33,251 nucleotides of DNA from Bacillota bacterium (GTDB lineage Bacteria; Bacillota; UBA994; PWPR01), in assembly GCA_028280325.1 (NCBI GenBank), contig JANQLZ010000097.1, positions 1 to 33,251 of the forward strand, given 5' to 3'. Under the pieces are notes generated by a model. It worked only from the letters and a program-made list of their open reading frames with translations, was not told the DNA's origin and ran no database searches. Positions 15,937-25,063 of this stretch are shown piece by piece. Within the stretch, counting starts at the first letter, position 1; each line of letters starts with the position of its first letter. The position numbers were made by a program, and so were the translations under genes.

Positions 15937-16749
15937 CTACCTGGATAGGGAGATCAGTACTCTTAGAGCGTTCAATAGGTCAATCAGGCAGTCACTTTGA
16001 TAGCTGACAGTGTCGCCACTGACTCTGGTTGAACCAGGTAGGCGGGCAGCGCCGTCGGCCAGCCCTGAATTATGGAATTGAATCTTGCCAACATAGGGGG
16101 CCTCCGGTTTGTAAGGCTTTCTGCTCTTATAGTTTGTAACAGCATTAAATGCAGCCTCTTTTATTCTTTCACAGGCTGTTTCCGGATGCAGGCATTGGGC
16201 ACTGTAGCGGGTCACAGCCTTTTTTACCTGAGCAGTTGTCAGGTCTTCACCTAACAGTTCCCGGGCTTCGGCAGTGGCTACATTATCCCCAGTAACCAAG
16301 ATAACAGGCAAGTCATAAGCACCGGCAAAAGCAGCGTTAAATCCAATCTCTCCGACAACAGTATCATTGATCCAGATATTATCGACACTGCCCCCGCTGA
16401 TGGTATGGCTTAAAACACCCGGAGTGTTATTTCGAGAGTGATAGCCGACAAACATAACCGCATCGAAGCTGTCATCAACACCCTGCATCATGCCCTGAGG
16501 CTTAGTGGTTCCGGTGATTAATTCTGCCTGTTTATGAAGTAAACCCGGCATTAAATTTACCATGGGTCCATGGGAGTCGTTGACAACTATTTCTGTAGCT
16601 CCAGCTTTGATGGCACCCTCTATGGCAGCATTAGCCTCTTTGGTCATCTGCTCCCTGGCAGAATTATAAAGAAAACCGCTGTTACCGGTATGTTCTTTGT
16701 TAACAACATCGCAAACTCCTTCAATATCTACTGACATAAAAATACGCAT
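15937..16749 (-). CDS. dppA: M55-family D-aminopeptidase (DppA-like)
   Basis: About 270 aa, zinc-dependent and expected to release D-amino acids from short peptides such as those of wall turnover. Residue spacing matches the family: Asp8 and Glu10 in SVDIEG, His60 in NDSHGPM, His104 in GYHSRNN and His115 in LSHTISG, with Glu134 (VGEIGFNAA) likely the last zinc ligand. ATG at 16749 is preferred: GGAGG lies 9 bp upstream, whereas the ATG two codons earlier is only 3 bp from it. It diverges from an MFS transporter gene and neighbours two M20 amidohydrolases and an S9 peptidase, consistent with peptide salvage. Confidence 0.9.
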   Translation of the reverse strand: MRIFMSVDIEGVCDVVNKEHTGNSGFLYNSAREQMTKEANAAIEGAIKAGATEIVVNDSHGPMVNLMPGLLHKQAELITGTTKPQGMMQGVDDSFDAVMFVGYHSRNNTPGVLSHTISGGSVDNIWINDTVVGEIGFNAAFAGAYDLPVILVTGDNVATAEARELLGEDLTTAQVKKAVTRYSAQCLHPETACERIKEAAFNAVTNYKSRKPYKPEAPYVGKIQFHNSGLADGAARLPGSTRVSGDTVSYQSDCLIDLLNALRVLISLSR

Positions 16750-16898
16750 CCTCATACACCTCCATATATTTCTCTCTGTATTATTCTCTGTTTGGGCTTG
16801 AATACCTCTGTTCTGATTATTTCTTTCTGTAAAAGCTCCAGTAGTTATAATTGGGAGCAGTGCTGAACGCTAATTTTTATCAATTTGATATGGCTCCA

Positions 16899-16927
16899 TT
16901 GCCATTGACAACGTTGCCGTATATAAT
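16899..16927 (+). promoter_or_regulatory. Sigma-A promoter of the MFS gene
   Basis: -35 TTGCCA (16899-16904), 17-bp spacer, -10 TATAAT (16922-16927), 24 bp ahead of the GTG start. Confidence 0.65.
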
Positions 16928-16951
16928 GGCAGATGTACATAGAGGGGTGGA

Positions 16952-18145
16952 GTGGAAATGAAAAGAAGACAAAGAATAATCTCTATTGCATCATTGTTAA
17001 GCATCATGTTGGGTATGGCTCTGCTGGGGGGCTCCCGAGGGGTTATGGTTCCGGTTTTAAAAAGAGATTTTATGATCACTGACAGCACCATCGGCACTAT
17101 GTTTTTAATCAGTACCCTGGGCTATATGACGTTTACCTATGTGGCCGGCCAGTTAATCAATAGAATTGGTAATAAAAAGCTGCTGCAAATAGGATTGGCA
17201 ACAGTAGTGGCCTCCTTTGCCGTGATGTTTTGGAGTCCTAATTTTATCTGGTTTACATTGGGGTACTTTATAAATGGCGCTGGGAATGCTTTTTTAATTT
17301 TAGGTGTAAATATGACTACCCCTTTATATGCCATAGCATTCCAGGCAGCTCTGTTAAATATTATCCATGGCTGTTACGGGTTGGGCTCAGCATTTGTGCA
17401 ACGGCTGACCGGATATTTTATTTCTAATAATATCAGCTGGCGCCTGATGTTTTTGGGTTTCATGGTTTTTCATCTTATCATCTTAGTTTACGTCTTTTTC
17501 ACGTCTTATCCCTGGCCGTCCCAAAACAGGACAGAACCAACCGATCTTAAACGTAACAGTTCTAAGACATTGTTCACCAATAAAATAGTGTACTTATTAA
17601 TCATTGCCCTGGGGTTTGGCTTAATGGGGGAGCACGGCATAAACAATTGGTTCGTCAACTACATGAAGGTCGGATATGGCATTAATGAGAATGCCGGGTC
17701 AGTTTATTTGTCTTTGTTCTTTGTTTTGTTTACCATTGGCAGATTTGGCGGGGGTTTTGTATTAGAAAAAATTGGCTACATGAAAGGGATACTGGGAGTG
17801 CAGCTGATCAGTTCGGCTATCTATTTAGCCGGTATCATCATGGGGGTAAACGGTTTGGCCTTGATAACTGGAGCAGGCCTGTTGCAGGCGGTAGTTTATC
17901 CGACAATTATGATCACAGTCCCCAAATTATTTCCGGATAATACAGCTCAGGCGATGGCCTTTATCTCTATTGGCACGTCGCTAATTAACAATCTTGGCCA
18001 TTTGCTGTTAGGGGTGCTGAACGATAGTATCGGGGTAATCAGTTCATTCTATATTCTGCCGATCTGGCTCTTACTTTCAGGGGGAGCTGTCGGATTGATT
18101 TATAAACTGACCAGAGAAAGAAAGTTAAAGCCCGGTATCAGCTAG
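16952..18145 (+). CDS. Major facilitator superfamily transporter
   Basis: A 397-aa inner-membrane protein with about 12 hydrophobic helices and the MFS loop motif between helices 2 and 3 (GQLINRIGNKKLL). A second-half equivalent is GRFGGGFVLEKIG. The central loop (about 190-210) is polar (QNRTEPTDLKRNSSK). Substrate unknown; the neighbourhood of peptide and amide hydrolases makes a peptide, amino acid or acyl-amino acid plausible. Start is GTG at 16952 or ATG at 16958; AGGGG at 16943-16947 serves either. Confidence 0.8.
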   Translation: MEMKRRQRIISIASLLSIMLGMALLGGSRGVMVPVLKRDFMITDSTIGTMFLISTLGYMTFTYVAGQLINRIGNKKLLQIGLATVVASFAVMFWSPNFIWFTLGYFINGAGNAFLILGVNMTTPLYAIAFQAALLNIIHGCYGLGSAFVQRLTGYFISNNISWRLMFLGFMVFHLIILVYVFFTSYPWPSQNRTEPTDLKRNSSKTLFTNKIVYLLIIALGFGLMGEHGINNWFVNYMKVGYGINENAGSVYLSLFFVLFTIGRFGGGFVLEKIGYMKGILGVQLISSAIYLAGIIMGVNGLALITGAGLLQAVVYPTIMITVPKLFPDNTAQAMAFISIGTSLINNLGHLLLGVLNDSIGVISSFYILPIWLLLSGGAVGLIYKLTRERKLKPGIS

Positions 18146-18298
18146 GTCTCTCAGTCTGTTAGACATTTTACTGTAAATGCTGATTAAAACCAAAAAATAT
18201 GCTCCCAGTGAGCTCAATTAGTATTATAATGGGTGCAGGAGTAATAGGTCAGTAGTTAAGATCTACTGATAGTCATAAATATTAAAGGAGGACAACAA

Positions 18299-19468
18299 GT
18301 GGATATTAAAAAAGCGGCTCAAGAGATAGTGCAGCAGGCGATCGAATGGCGGCATACCATCCATCGCAATCCTGAATTGGCCAATGAAGAGTATGAGACG
18401 GCTGCTCTGGTCGAAAAGGTTTTAACCGAAGCTGGGATTGAGGTTACTCGTTATGAAAACTCAACCGCAGTTTTAGGTGTTTTAACAGGAGGAAAGCCAG
18501 GCAAAACAATTGCTTTACGAGCAGATATGGATGCCTTGCCAATAACTGAGCAGGCAGATGTGCCTTATCGTTCACAAAATGAAGGGGTAATGCATGCCTG
18601 CGGCCACGACATTCATACTGCTGTGTTAATGGGGGCGGCTACTGTTTTAGCCAGGTATCGATCCGAAGTTCCCGGTACAGTTAAATTCCTGTTTCAGCCG
18701 GCTGAGGAAGTTCCTCCCGGAGGAGCCAAGGATATGGTAGCCAATGGAGTGCTTAAAAATCCCGATGCCGAGTATGTATTCGGTTTACACGTCACTGTAA
18801 CCAAGCCGGTTGGCTGCATTGAAACCAGAGGCGGCTACAGCCACGCCAATACAGACGGCTGTACAATTACAGTAAGAGGAAAGGGTGCCCATGGGGCATA
18901 TCCGCATAATGGGGTTGATGCCGTACAGGTGGGCGGCCATATAATTGTCGGTCTGCATTCTATCGTCAGCAGGACAGTTGACCCAATTGACAGCGGGGTA
19001 GTCACTGTTGGCAGCATGCATGCTGGTACAGTTAATAACATTATTGCTGAAACAGCCGAAATGAAGTTGACAGTTCGCACCCTGTTGCCTGATACCCGCG
19101 AAAAGCTGAAAAAGCGAATTATTGAGGTTGCCGAGCATACGGCTTTGGCCCATGGAGCGACTGCTGAGGTAGATTACTGGTATGGCTATCCGTCAGTTTA
19201 CAACAGTGATGTTGCAGTTAATATAGTTAAAAACACTGCACAAACGCTGTTATCTGAGGATCAGATCTATCATCGAGACCAGCCGGGCATGGGGGGCGAG
19301 GATTTTGCTTACTTTGCTCAGGAAATCCCCGGATCTTTCTTCTATTTAGGTGCCAAAACAGAGGGTGACGATGCCCCAGCTCATAATCCCCGTTTCAATC
19401 CTTCTGATGACAGTATTGTCACTGGTATTGAGATGATGGTGGGCGTGGTGTTCCACGCCTCCAAGTAG
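18299..19468 (+). CDS. M20-family amidohydrolase (N-acyl-amino acid / hippurate hydrolase type)
   Basis: A 389-aa metal-dependent hydrolase. Metal ligands are visible: Cys101 and His103 in HACGHDIH, Glu136/Glu137 in FQPAEE, His164 in GLHV and a late histidine in AHNPRF. GMGGEDFAYF is the C-terminal family motif, and the lid domain sits at about 180-295. The reaction is expected to split an N-acyl or peptide bond to release an amino acid. GTG start with AAAGGAGGA upstream. It follows the MFS transporter on the same strand after 153 bp and is paralogous to the gene at 22440. Confidence 0.9.
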   Translation: MDIKKAAQEIVQQAIEWRHTIHRNPELANEEYETAALVEKVLTEAGIEVTRYENSTAVLGVLTGGKPGKTIALRADMDALPITEQADVPYRSQNEGVMHACGHDIHTAVLMGAATVLARYRSEVPGTVKFLFQPAEEVPPGGAKDMVANGVLKNPDAEYVFGLHVTVTKPVGCIETRGGYSHANTDGCTITVRGKGAHGAYPHNGVDAVQVGGHIIVGLHSIVSRTVDPIDSGVVTVGSMHAGTVNNIIAETAEMKLTVRTLLPDTREKLKKRIIEVAEHTALAHGATAEVDYWYGYPSVYNSDVAVNIVKNTAQTLLSEDQIYHRDQPGMGGEDFAYFAQEIPGSFFYLGAKTEGDDAPAHNPRFNPSDDSIVTGIEMMVGVVFHASK

Positions 19469-19488
19469 GTGGTGGTTCTTTCCACGGA

Positions 19489-19609
19489 GGCTCACATAAT
19501 TGAGTTATATCTGCGTTGCACGCCAAAATTTTTCCATAGATATACTGCCTCGTATTATCTATGTTAAAAATTTTGGCTACGCCTTGATCTATTCTCAATT
19601 CTGTGAGCC
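19489..19609. repeat. ~120-bp palindromic repeat, copy 2
   Basis: Outer arms GGCTCACATAATTGAG (19489-19504) and CTCAATTCTGTGAGCC (19594-19609) match at 15 of 16. Inner arms 19521-19541 and 19556-19578 also pair. The tip is ATACTGCCTCGTAT (19542-19555), the reverse complement of copy 1's tip with one change. The blocks at 19510-19524 and 19580-19587 match copy 1. It follows the amidohydrolase stop by 20 bp and may act as a terminator. Confidence 0.65.
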
Positions 19610-19698
19610 ACGTAATGCCCAGCGTTTCGTCGTTTAGGATGTTTTTCTACGAGGAAGCTCCTGATGGCAATTTTTTTGCTATTCCTTGATTTAGCCTC

Positions 19699-19804
19699 AA
19701 TTCTGGAAGCCTAGGTTTAATGTTACTCTACGTCGTTTATTAACTCTTTTACGATGAATGTTCTTGTGTTACAGAGTAACACTTCGTTGGACGAGGTTGT
19801 AATT
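19699..19804 (+). repeat. 106-bp direct repeat, copy 1
   Basis: Nearly identical to 19988-20094 (two substitutions and one extra T). Inside lies a hairpin GTGTTAC-AGA-GTAACAC, and TGTTACTCT near its start pairs with AGAGTAACA further on. Confidence 0.8.
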
Positions 19805-19811
19805 GAACTGT

Positions 19812-19915
19812 AAAAAACAACTGCCAACCTATCGCCCAACAATTGCCAACCCATTGCCAACCGCTTGCTGTCAAGCAAGCCCAAACCAATTGCGCAGCAG
19901 TTCCACCCCATTTAC
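19812..19915 (-). repeat. Minisatellite, array B
   Basis: Degenerate CAATTGCCAACC-type units on plus. On minus it shares ATTGTTGGGCGAT and GGCAGTTGTTTTTT with array C. Less regular than the other arrays. Confidence 0.45.
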
Positions 19916-19987
19916 GGAGTAAATCCACTACGGCACCACCTCGTATTATCCTTGCAGAAAATTTCTTCTATTCCTTGAGCTGGGCAT

Positions 19988-20094
19988 AATTCTGAAAGCC
20001 TAGGTTTAATGTTACTCTACGTCGTTTATTAACTCTTTTTACGATGAATGTTCTTGTGTTACAAAGTAACACTTCGTTGGACGAGGTTGTAATT
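19988..20094 (+). repeat. 107-bp direct repeat, copy 2
   Basis: Second copy of the repeat at 19699-19804, 289 bp further on. Each copy is followed by minisatellite sequence, so the duplicated unit may be about 290 bp with faster decay of its second half. Confidence 0.8.
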
Positions 20095-20102
20095 AAGCTT
20101 GC

Positions 20103-20223
20103 TTTGATTTATTAGGCAGACAGCAACCAGAAAAACAACAGCCAAACAATTGCCCCACAATCGCCCAACAATTGTTCCAGCCATTGTTCCAGCAATCGTA
20201 AATCAATTGTTCAGCTATCGTAT
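20103..20223 (-). repeat. Minisatellite, array C
   Basis: Units of the same family as array A (CAATTGTTCCAG-like). It begins at the stop codon of the minus-strand S9 peptidase gene, just as array A begins at the stop of the S-layer gene. Confidence 0.55.
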
Positions 20224-22206
20224 CTACCAGCTGTACTGCTCTTGGTCAACCTTAATATGGTCTGTAAACCAGCCCAACAGGTAGTTTAAGCGTTCGACAC
20301 GGTGGCGTGGTTTTCCTGAACGGGATAAATCGTGGTTTTCATCAGGGAAGCGTACCAAAACAACTTTTTTCTTCAGCCATTTGAGAGCAGTATAAAACTC
20401 CTCAGCCTGAGTTATCGGACAACGTAGGTCATTTTCACTGTGAATTAGCATCAGAGGGGTGGTAATTTTGTTGACATAGCTGATTGGAGATACTTTCAAA
20501 TAGAACTCCGGGTTATCCCAGGGATTGCCTTTCTGCTCGTAATTGCCATTGAAAAAACCGATATCACTGGTGCCAAACTGGCTGTAACGATTACAGGTGC
20601 TGCGCAGGCTGACCGCTGCCTGAAAGCAATCCGTCTGTCCCAGCATCCAATTCACCATGTAGCCTCCATAACTGCCGCCGGTAACGCCCCATCTTTGCTG
20701 ATCAACAAAGCTAAAATTATTATTGACGTAATCTACTGCCGCCATCAGAGAACGGTAATCCAATCCGCCCCAGTCATGATGGGTTTTGGTTACAAATTCC
20801 TGACCATAGTTGCTGCTGCCAGGTGGGTTGGTAAATACAACTGCAAACCCTTGGGCAGCCAAAAGCTGAAACTCATGAAAAAAGATATGTCCATATGCTG
20901 TATGGGGCCCTCCATGAATCTCAAGTACAGCCGGATATTTTTCACCCTCCTGGTATCCGATTGGTTTCATAATCCAGCCCTCTATTGAATATCCTTCAAA
21001 GCGATAGTAAAATTGCTGAGGCTGAGCAAGGGCTACTTCCGACAACAGCTCATCATTGACATAAGTCAGCTGCTGCCTTTCGCAGTTTTCAATAACAAAC
21101 AGGTCTCCGATGGTCGTAAAGCTTGATCTGCTGACAGCCAGTCTGTTGGTTGCTGGAGAGTAGCTCATTCCATAGAGGACTTCATCGCCTTCTGTCAGCT
21201 GTTCCAGTTTAGCTTTGGGGTTGGCTTCAACCCTGTAAACGGCAGTCTTGCCCTCTTTGCTGGCCTGAAAATAAATATGTCCTGTTCCCGACCACAGCAG
21301 GCCATTTGGTGGAGAAGAAACACTGTCTCCGCCTACACCATGTCGAGGCATGCTTTCAAATCCTGGGAGCAGGTTATATTCTTCCTCCCCGGACGTTTCT
21401 TTTAAATAAATAGTAGCAATGGTAGCACTGCTGTACTCCATTTTATGCCCGATATAGGCAATGTATTGGCCGTCTGGCGACCAGGCCGGCATGCTGCTGG
21501 GGCCCTCACTGTTGGTCAGCTTTTTCAGATTCTCTCCCTGCAGATCAATAATCCAGATATCTGTCAGGCTGTTGTACTCATAATCTTCAGTGCGGTTTGA
21601 GCTGAAAGCCAGGTATTTGCCGCAGGGCGACCAGGCAGGATGTAGGCTGTCCGAACTGCCTGAGGTCAGCTGTTTGGTTTCATTGCCGTCGATACTGGTG
21701 ATATAGATTTGGCTGACTTTGTCCAAATAACCGACACCATTTAGTTTATAGCGTAAGGTATCAATATATCTGACGTCAGAATCTGTTTCCGGCTGGTCCT
21801 GCTGGGGCTTAACTTTGGCAGTATAGGCTATTTTGCAGCCATCTGGCGACCAGACAGGTGCTCCGGCATTAAACTCATTGTCAGTCACAGCCAGTGGAGC
21901 TCCGCCATTAACCGGAACAGACCATATCTGCGTGTAGTCCCCCTGTTTGGCAGTAAACGCCAGTGATTTGCTGTCGGGAGCCCAGCGTGGATTGGTTTCA
22001 CTCTGACAGAGATTGGTAAACTGGTAGGGTTTTCTGCTGCCGTCTGTCGGTACCATCCAGAGATGGTTTTCGTATTTCATCTTGTCTTTTGAATCTACAG
22101 ACTTGACAACATAAGCAATATGCTTGCCGTCTGGAGATATTTGAGGGTCGCTGATCCACTTCATTTTATATAAATCTTCAACTGTTATTCGTCGTTTTTT
22201 AGACAT
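20224..22206 (-). CDS. S9-family prolyl oligopeptidase / acylaminoacyl peptidase
   Basis: 660 aa, no signal peptide, so likely cytoplasmic. An N-terminal beta-propeller with TolB/PD40-type blades (WAPDS, WSPDG, WSPCG, WSPDG at about 75-245) covers about 20-390. The C-terminal alpha/beta-hydrolase has nucleophile Ser512 in GGSYGGY, Asp593 in HSENDLRCP and His625 in ENHDLSR. EIHGGPH at 429-435 forms the oxyanion region. It cleaves short peptides or N-acylated amino acids from them. ATG at 22206 is chosen because GGGGAGG precedes it; the ATG five codons upstream overlaps that site. Surrounded by M20 amidohydrolases, it fits a peptide-salvage set. Confidence 0.9.
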   Translation of the reverse strand: MSKKRRITVEDLYKMKWISDPQISPDGKHIAYVVKSVDSKDKMKYENHLWMVPTDGSRKPYQFTNLCQSETNPRWAPDSKSLAFTAKQGDYTQIWSVPVNGGAPLAVTDNEFNAGAPVWSPDGCKIAYTAKVKPQQDQPETDSDVRYIDTLRYKLNGVGYLDKVSQIYITSIDGNETKQLTSGSSDSLHPAWSPCGKYLAFSSNRTEDYEYNSLTDIWIIDLQGENLKKLTNSEGPSSMPAWSPDGQYIAYIGHKMEYSSATIATIYLKETSGEEEYNLLPGFESMPRHGVGGDSVSSPPNGLLWSGTGHIYFQASKEGKTAVYRVEANPKAKLEQLTEGDEVLYGMSYSPATNRLAVSRSSFTTIGDLFVIENCERQQLTYVNDELLSEVALAQPQQFYYRFEGYSIEGWIMKPIGYQEGEKYPAVLEIHGGPHTAYGHIFFHEFQLLAAQGFAVVFTNPPGSSNYGQEFVTKTHHDWGGLDYRSLMAAVDYVNNNFSFVDQQRWGVTGGSYGGYMVNWMLGQTDCFQAAVSLRSTCNRYSQFGTSDIGFFNGNYEQKGNPWDNPEFYLKVSPISYVNKITTPLMLIHSENDLRCPITQAEEFYTALKWLKKKVVLVRFPDENHDLSRSGKPRHRVERLNYLLGWFTDHIKVDQEQYSW

Positions 22207-22362
22207 GACAATCCTCCCCATATTGATCTGTTATAATATTCTGCATCTGGGTAGGGTATCCTGCCGGCCGGAGGTAATGCCTGAAGTAATAATCTGAGGA
22301 TATTTTTAATGAGGGGCATTAATCAAAAATTAATAGTGCTCTAACCTATGTCATATTTTCTC

Positions 22363-22371
22363 TGGTATAAT
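22363..22371 (+). promoter_or_regulatory. Extended -10 promoter of the second M20 gene
   Basis: TGGTATAAT is an extended -10 (TGn plus TATAAT) about 69 bp before the ATG at 22440. No good -35 is seen, as is usual for this promoter class. Confidence 0.5.
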
Positions 22372-22439
22372 AGTCGATGTATTGTCTGTAATATTAGTGT
22401 TAATTGCGGATGTACCATTTTACAGGGAGAGGTGTAACA

Positions 22440-23606
22440 ATGGATTTTATAGCGGGTACCAAAAACTACGCTGCTGAGGTGCGAACCTTACGGCGCTGGC
22501 TGCATCAGCATCCGGAGCCTGGCTTTAGCGAGCACAAAACGGCAGATTTTATTGCAGAGTTTTTAACAGCCAATGCCATACCATTTCGCCGAACAGGAGA
22601 AACCGGGCTGATAGCTGAGCTCAAAACCGGGCGAACAGGAAGCACGGTTGCTCTGCGGGCAGATATCGACGCTCTGCCGATTGTCGAGGAAAACGAGGTG
22701 TCCTATAAATCTCAGCATCAGGGATTTATGCATGCCTGTGGACATGACTCACATACCGCAATCCTGATGGCAGCAGCGAAGTTTATTAAGGATAATCTAG
22801 ATCAGTACAATGGCAAGATCCGCTTTTTATTCCAGCCAGCTGAAGAATCACCTCCTGGCGGAGCTATAGCAATGATAGCGGACGATGCTCTGGACGGGGT
22901 AGATTTTGTTTATGGACTGCACTGTAATCCTGAGATCCCTGTAGGCAGCATTAGTGTGATTGATGGACCGATGATGGCAGCAGCTGATCGCTTTTTGGCA
23001 ACCATTATCGGAAAAGGTGGCCATGGAGCCTCACCTCATCAAACTGTAGACTCAGTTGTGCTTGCCGCGCAGGTGATCAATAATCTGCAGGCAATTGTCA
23101 GCCGCAATATCAATCCGCAGCATGCTGCAGTTATTACCGTGGGCAAAATCAACGGTGGTTTCAGATTTAATGTTATCGCCGAAAAAGTTGAGCTGGACGG
23201 AACAGTCAGAACCCTGTTGCCGGAGGTTAGAGAACAGGTAAAAAATAGAATGGAAGAGATTATTGCCGGCACCGTTAAAGCCCATGGCGGTGACTATGTT
23301 TTTGAATACCAGTATGGCTATCCGCCACTGATCAATCACCAGCAGAATGTCGACGTAGTACGTGAGGTAGGTCGATCTTTATTGGGAGCAGAGAGGGTTA
23401 TTGAATTACCCTTTGCCTCGATGGGTGGCGAAGACTTTTCATATTTTGTCGATGAAAAGCCAGGTGCTTTTTTTCGCTTGGGCACTAGACTTAAAAATGG
23501 CGAGCAGTTCCCACTGCATAATCCCAGATTTGATATCGATGAAGAGGCCTTGGAGTATGGTATTAAAATGTTTGCCGGAATTGTACATTATCATAATAAA
23601 AACTAG
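22440..23606 (+). CDS. M20-family amidohydrolase, second paralog
   Basis: 388 aa. Cys100 and His102 in HACGHDSH, a double glutamate in FQPAEESPPGG, GLHCNPEIPVG, GKGGHGASPH in the lid domain and SMGGEDFSYF near the C-terminus. It clearly resembles the gene at 18299 along its whole length but is not a recent copy. The function is the same class: release of an amino acid from an N-acyl or dipeptide substrate. ATG at 22440 follows GGGAGAGGTG; an upstream in-frame ATG at 22404 lacks a ribosome site. The first MATE gene follows by 47 bp on the same strand. Confidence 0.9.
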   Translation: MDFIAGTKNYAAEVRTLRRWLHQHPEPGFSEHKTADFIAEFLTANAIPFRRTGETGLIAELKTGRTGSTVALRADIDALPIVEENEVSYKSQHQGFMHACGHDSHTAILMAAAKFIKDNLDQYNGKIRFLFQPAEESPPGGAIAMIADDALDGVDFVYGLHCNPEIPVGSISVIDGPMMAAADRFLATIIGKGGHGASPHQTVDSVVLAAQVINNLQAIVSRNINPQHAAVITVGKINGGFRFNVIAEKVELDGTVRTLLPEVREQVKNRMEEIIAGTVKAHGGDYVFEYQYGYPPLINHQQNVDVVREVGRSLLGAERVIELPFASMGGEDFSYFVDEKPGAFFRLGTRLKNGEQFPLHNPRFDIDEEALEYGIKMFAGIVHYHNKN

Positions 23607-23653
23607 GAAGTGAACATCAATTATAATTATTCGAAAGACATTTGAGGTTAGTT

Positions 23654-25060
23654 ATGAAAAGTAGAGATTTGACAAAAGGAAATGTGACGCAAAACATTTT
23701 ATATATGGCCGTACCAGTGATGTTAAGTATGATAACTCATACCATCTATGATTTGGTCGACATGCTGTGGATCGGTAGGATTTCAGCTGTTGCAGTTGCT
23801 GGAGTTACCGTATTTAGTTCGCTGTATTTTTTAGTGTTTGCCTTAAATAATGTTATTGGTGGAGGGTCGGTCGCCGTATTGTCACAGAGCTTTGGCTCAG
23901 GTAATAAAGCAGAAGCTCGCAAGGCTATTGCCAATACCTTTGCCTTTAAGCTGATGGCTGGGATAATTGCCGGACTGATCCTGTTTATTGCTCTGGAGCC
24001 ATTGCTGAATCTGTTTACTGACGATCCCCAGGTGCTTAGTGACGCCTTAGCCTATGGCAAGATCAGGGCTTTGTTCCTGCCGGTTATGTTTTCGTCTTTC
24101 ACTGTTACTACTGCTCTGCGCTGCAGTGGAGACTCCAAGAGCCCGATGTATATTACAATGATCACCGCTATCCTCAATATTATCCTGGATCCCATTTTCA
24201 TCTTTGACACGGTTCCGTATCTGGGAATTCCAGGCCTGGGCTTAGGGGTGTTTGGGGCTGCCCTGGCTACGGTAATATCGGTGACAGTGTCCTTTATAGT
24301 TGCCTATTGGCTGATGTTTGGCCCCTCAAGTACTTATAAATTAAAACTGACTGATCTGTGGACAATAGATTGGGGTATAGTAAAACGTATTCTGACCATT
24401 GGTTTGCCTCAGGCCACCTCTAATATGCTGCGAAACCTGGCTAATGTCATTATTTTAGGTTTTATTACAGCTTACGGTACCTTTGCCATAGCAGCCTGGG
24501 GTATTGTAGGCCGGATTCTGAACCTGCTGCTTATGCCTATCTTTGGCTTAATGCAGGGTGGCAGTACAGTTGTGGGTCAGAATGTCGGGGCAAATCGGGT
24601 TGACCGAGCGATTGAGGCCAGCTCAGTTGCCAGTAAACTGGGGTTTATTTCAATGCTGTTAATCTCGATTATAACCTTTTTTGCTGCCCCTCAGATAGTA
24701 GCTGTTTTTTCAGATAATAAAGAGGTTTATCAGGTAGGTGGGCAGGCCTTGCGAGTGATCGTATTTGGCATGCCTGTCATCGCAGTGTATATGGGCAGAG
24801 CCACGATATTCACCGGCACAGGTTACACTATTCCATTTTTAATATCTGGAGCCATTGGCCAGTGGGCGATTCAGATCCCCTGTGTAATACTTTTTACCAG
24901 AGTATTAGAACTGCCGTTCATATATCTGGCTGTAACGTATCTGCTCTACAACCTGGGAGAGGGATTGGTTCTCTATTACTTCTACTACAAAGGCGGCTGG
25001 AGGAAAAAGGCTGAGCAAACCGCGTTAGCAGCCAACAGGATCGTAAAAAGTGAGGTTTAA
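23654..25060 (+). CDS. MATE-family efflux transporter 1
   Basis: About 468 aa with twelve hydrophobic helices in two similar halves and family motifs such as DLVDMLWIGRIS (helix 1-2) and ALRCSGDSKSPMY (about 155-167); PQATSNMLRNLAN opens the second half. It exports cationic drugs or metabolites by Na+ or H+ exchange. ATG at 23654 follows GAGGT; an in-frame TTG at 23642 is upstream of that site. First of three tandem paralogs. Confidence 0.85.
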   Translation: MKSRDLTKGNVTQNILYMAVPVMLSMITHTIYDLVDMLWIGRISAVAVAGVTVFSSLYFLVFALNNVIGGGSVAVLSQSFGSGNKAEARKAIANTFAFKLMAGIIAGLILFIALEPLLNLFTDDPQVLSDALAYGKIRALFLPVMFSSFTVTTALRCSGDSKSPMYITMITAILNIILDPIFIFDTVPYLGIPGLGLGVFGAALATVISVTVSFIVAYWLMFGPSSTYKLKLTDLWTIDWGIVKRILTIGLPQATSNMLRNLANVIILGFITAYGTFAIAAWGIVGRILNLLLMPIFGLMQGGSTVVGQNVGANRVDRAIEASSVASKLGFISMLLISIITFFAAPQIVAVFSDNKEVYQVGGQALRVIVFGMPVIAVYMGRATIFTGTGYTIPFLISGAIGQWAIQIPCVILFTRVLELPFIYLAVTYLLYNLGEGLVLYYFYYKGGWRKKAEQTALAANRIVKSEV

Positions 25061-25063
25061 TTT

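Larger units (their letters stand above)
19469..20223. other. 755-bp repeat-filled intergenic region
   Basis: No gene is supported. It contains a ~120-bp palindrome (19489-19609), two 106/107-bp direct repeats (19699-19804 and 19988-20094) and two minisatellite arrays (19812-19915 and 20103-20223). Partial right halves of the palindrome precede each direct repeat (endings like CCTTGA followed by AATTCTGAAAGCC), so the region seems built by repeated insertion and decay of one element. Confidence 0.7.

Noticed and set aside
16905-16927. TTGACA with TATAAT ahead of the MFS gene
   Set aside because: Spacer is only 11 bp. TTGCCA six bases earlier gives the correct 17-bp spacing and was used.
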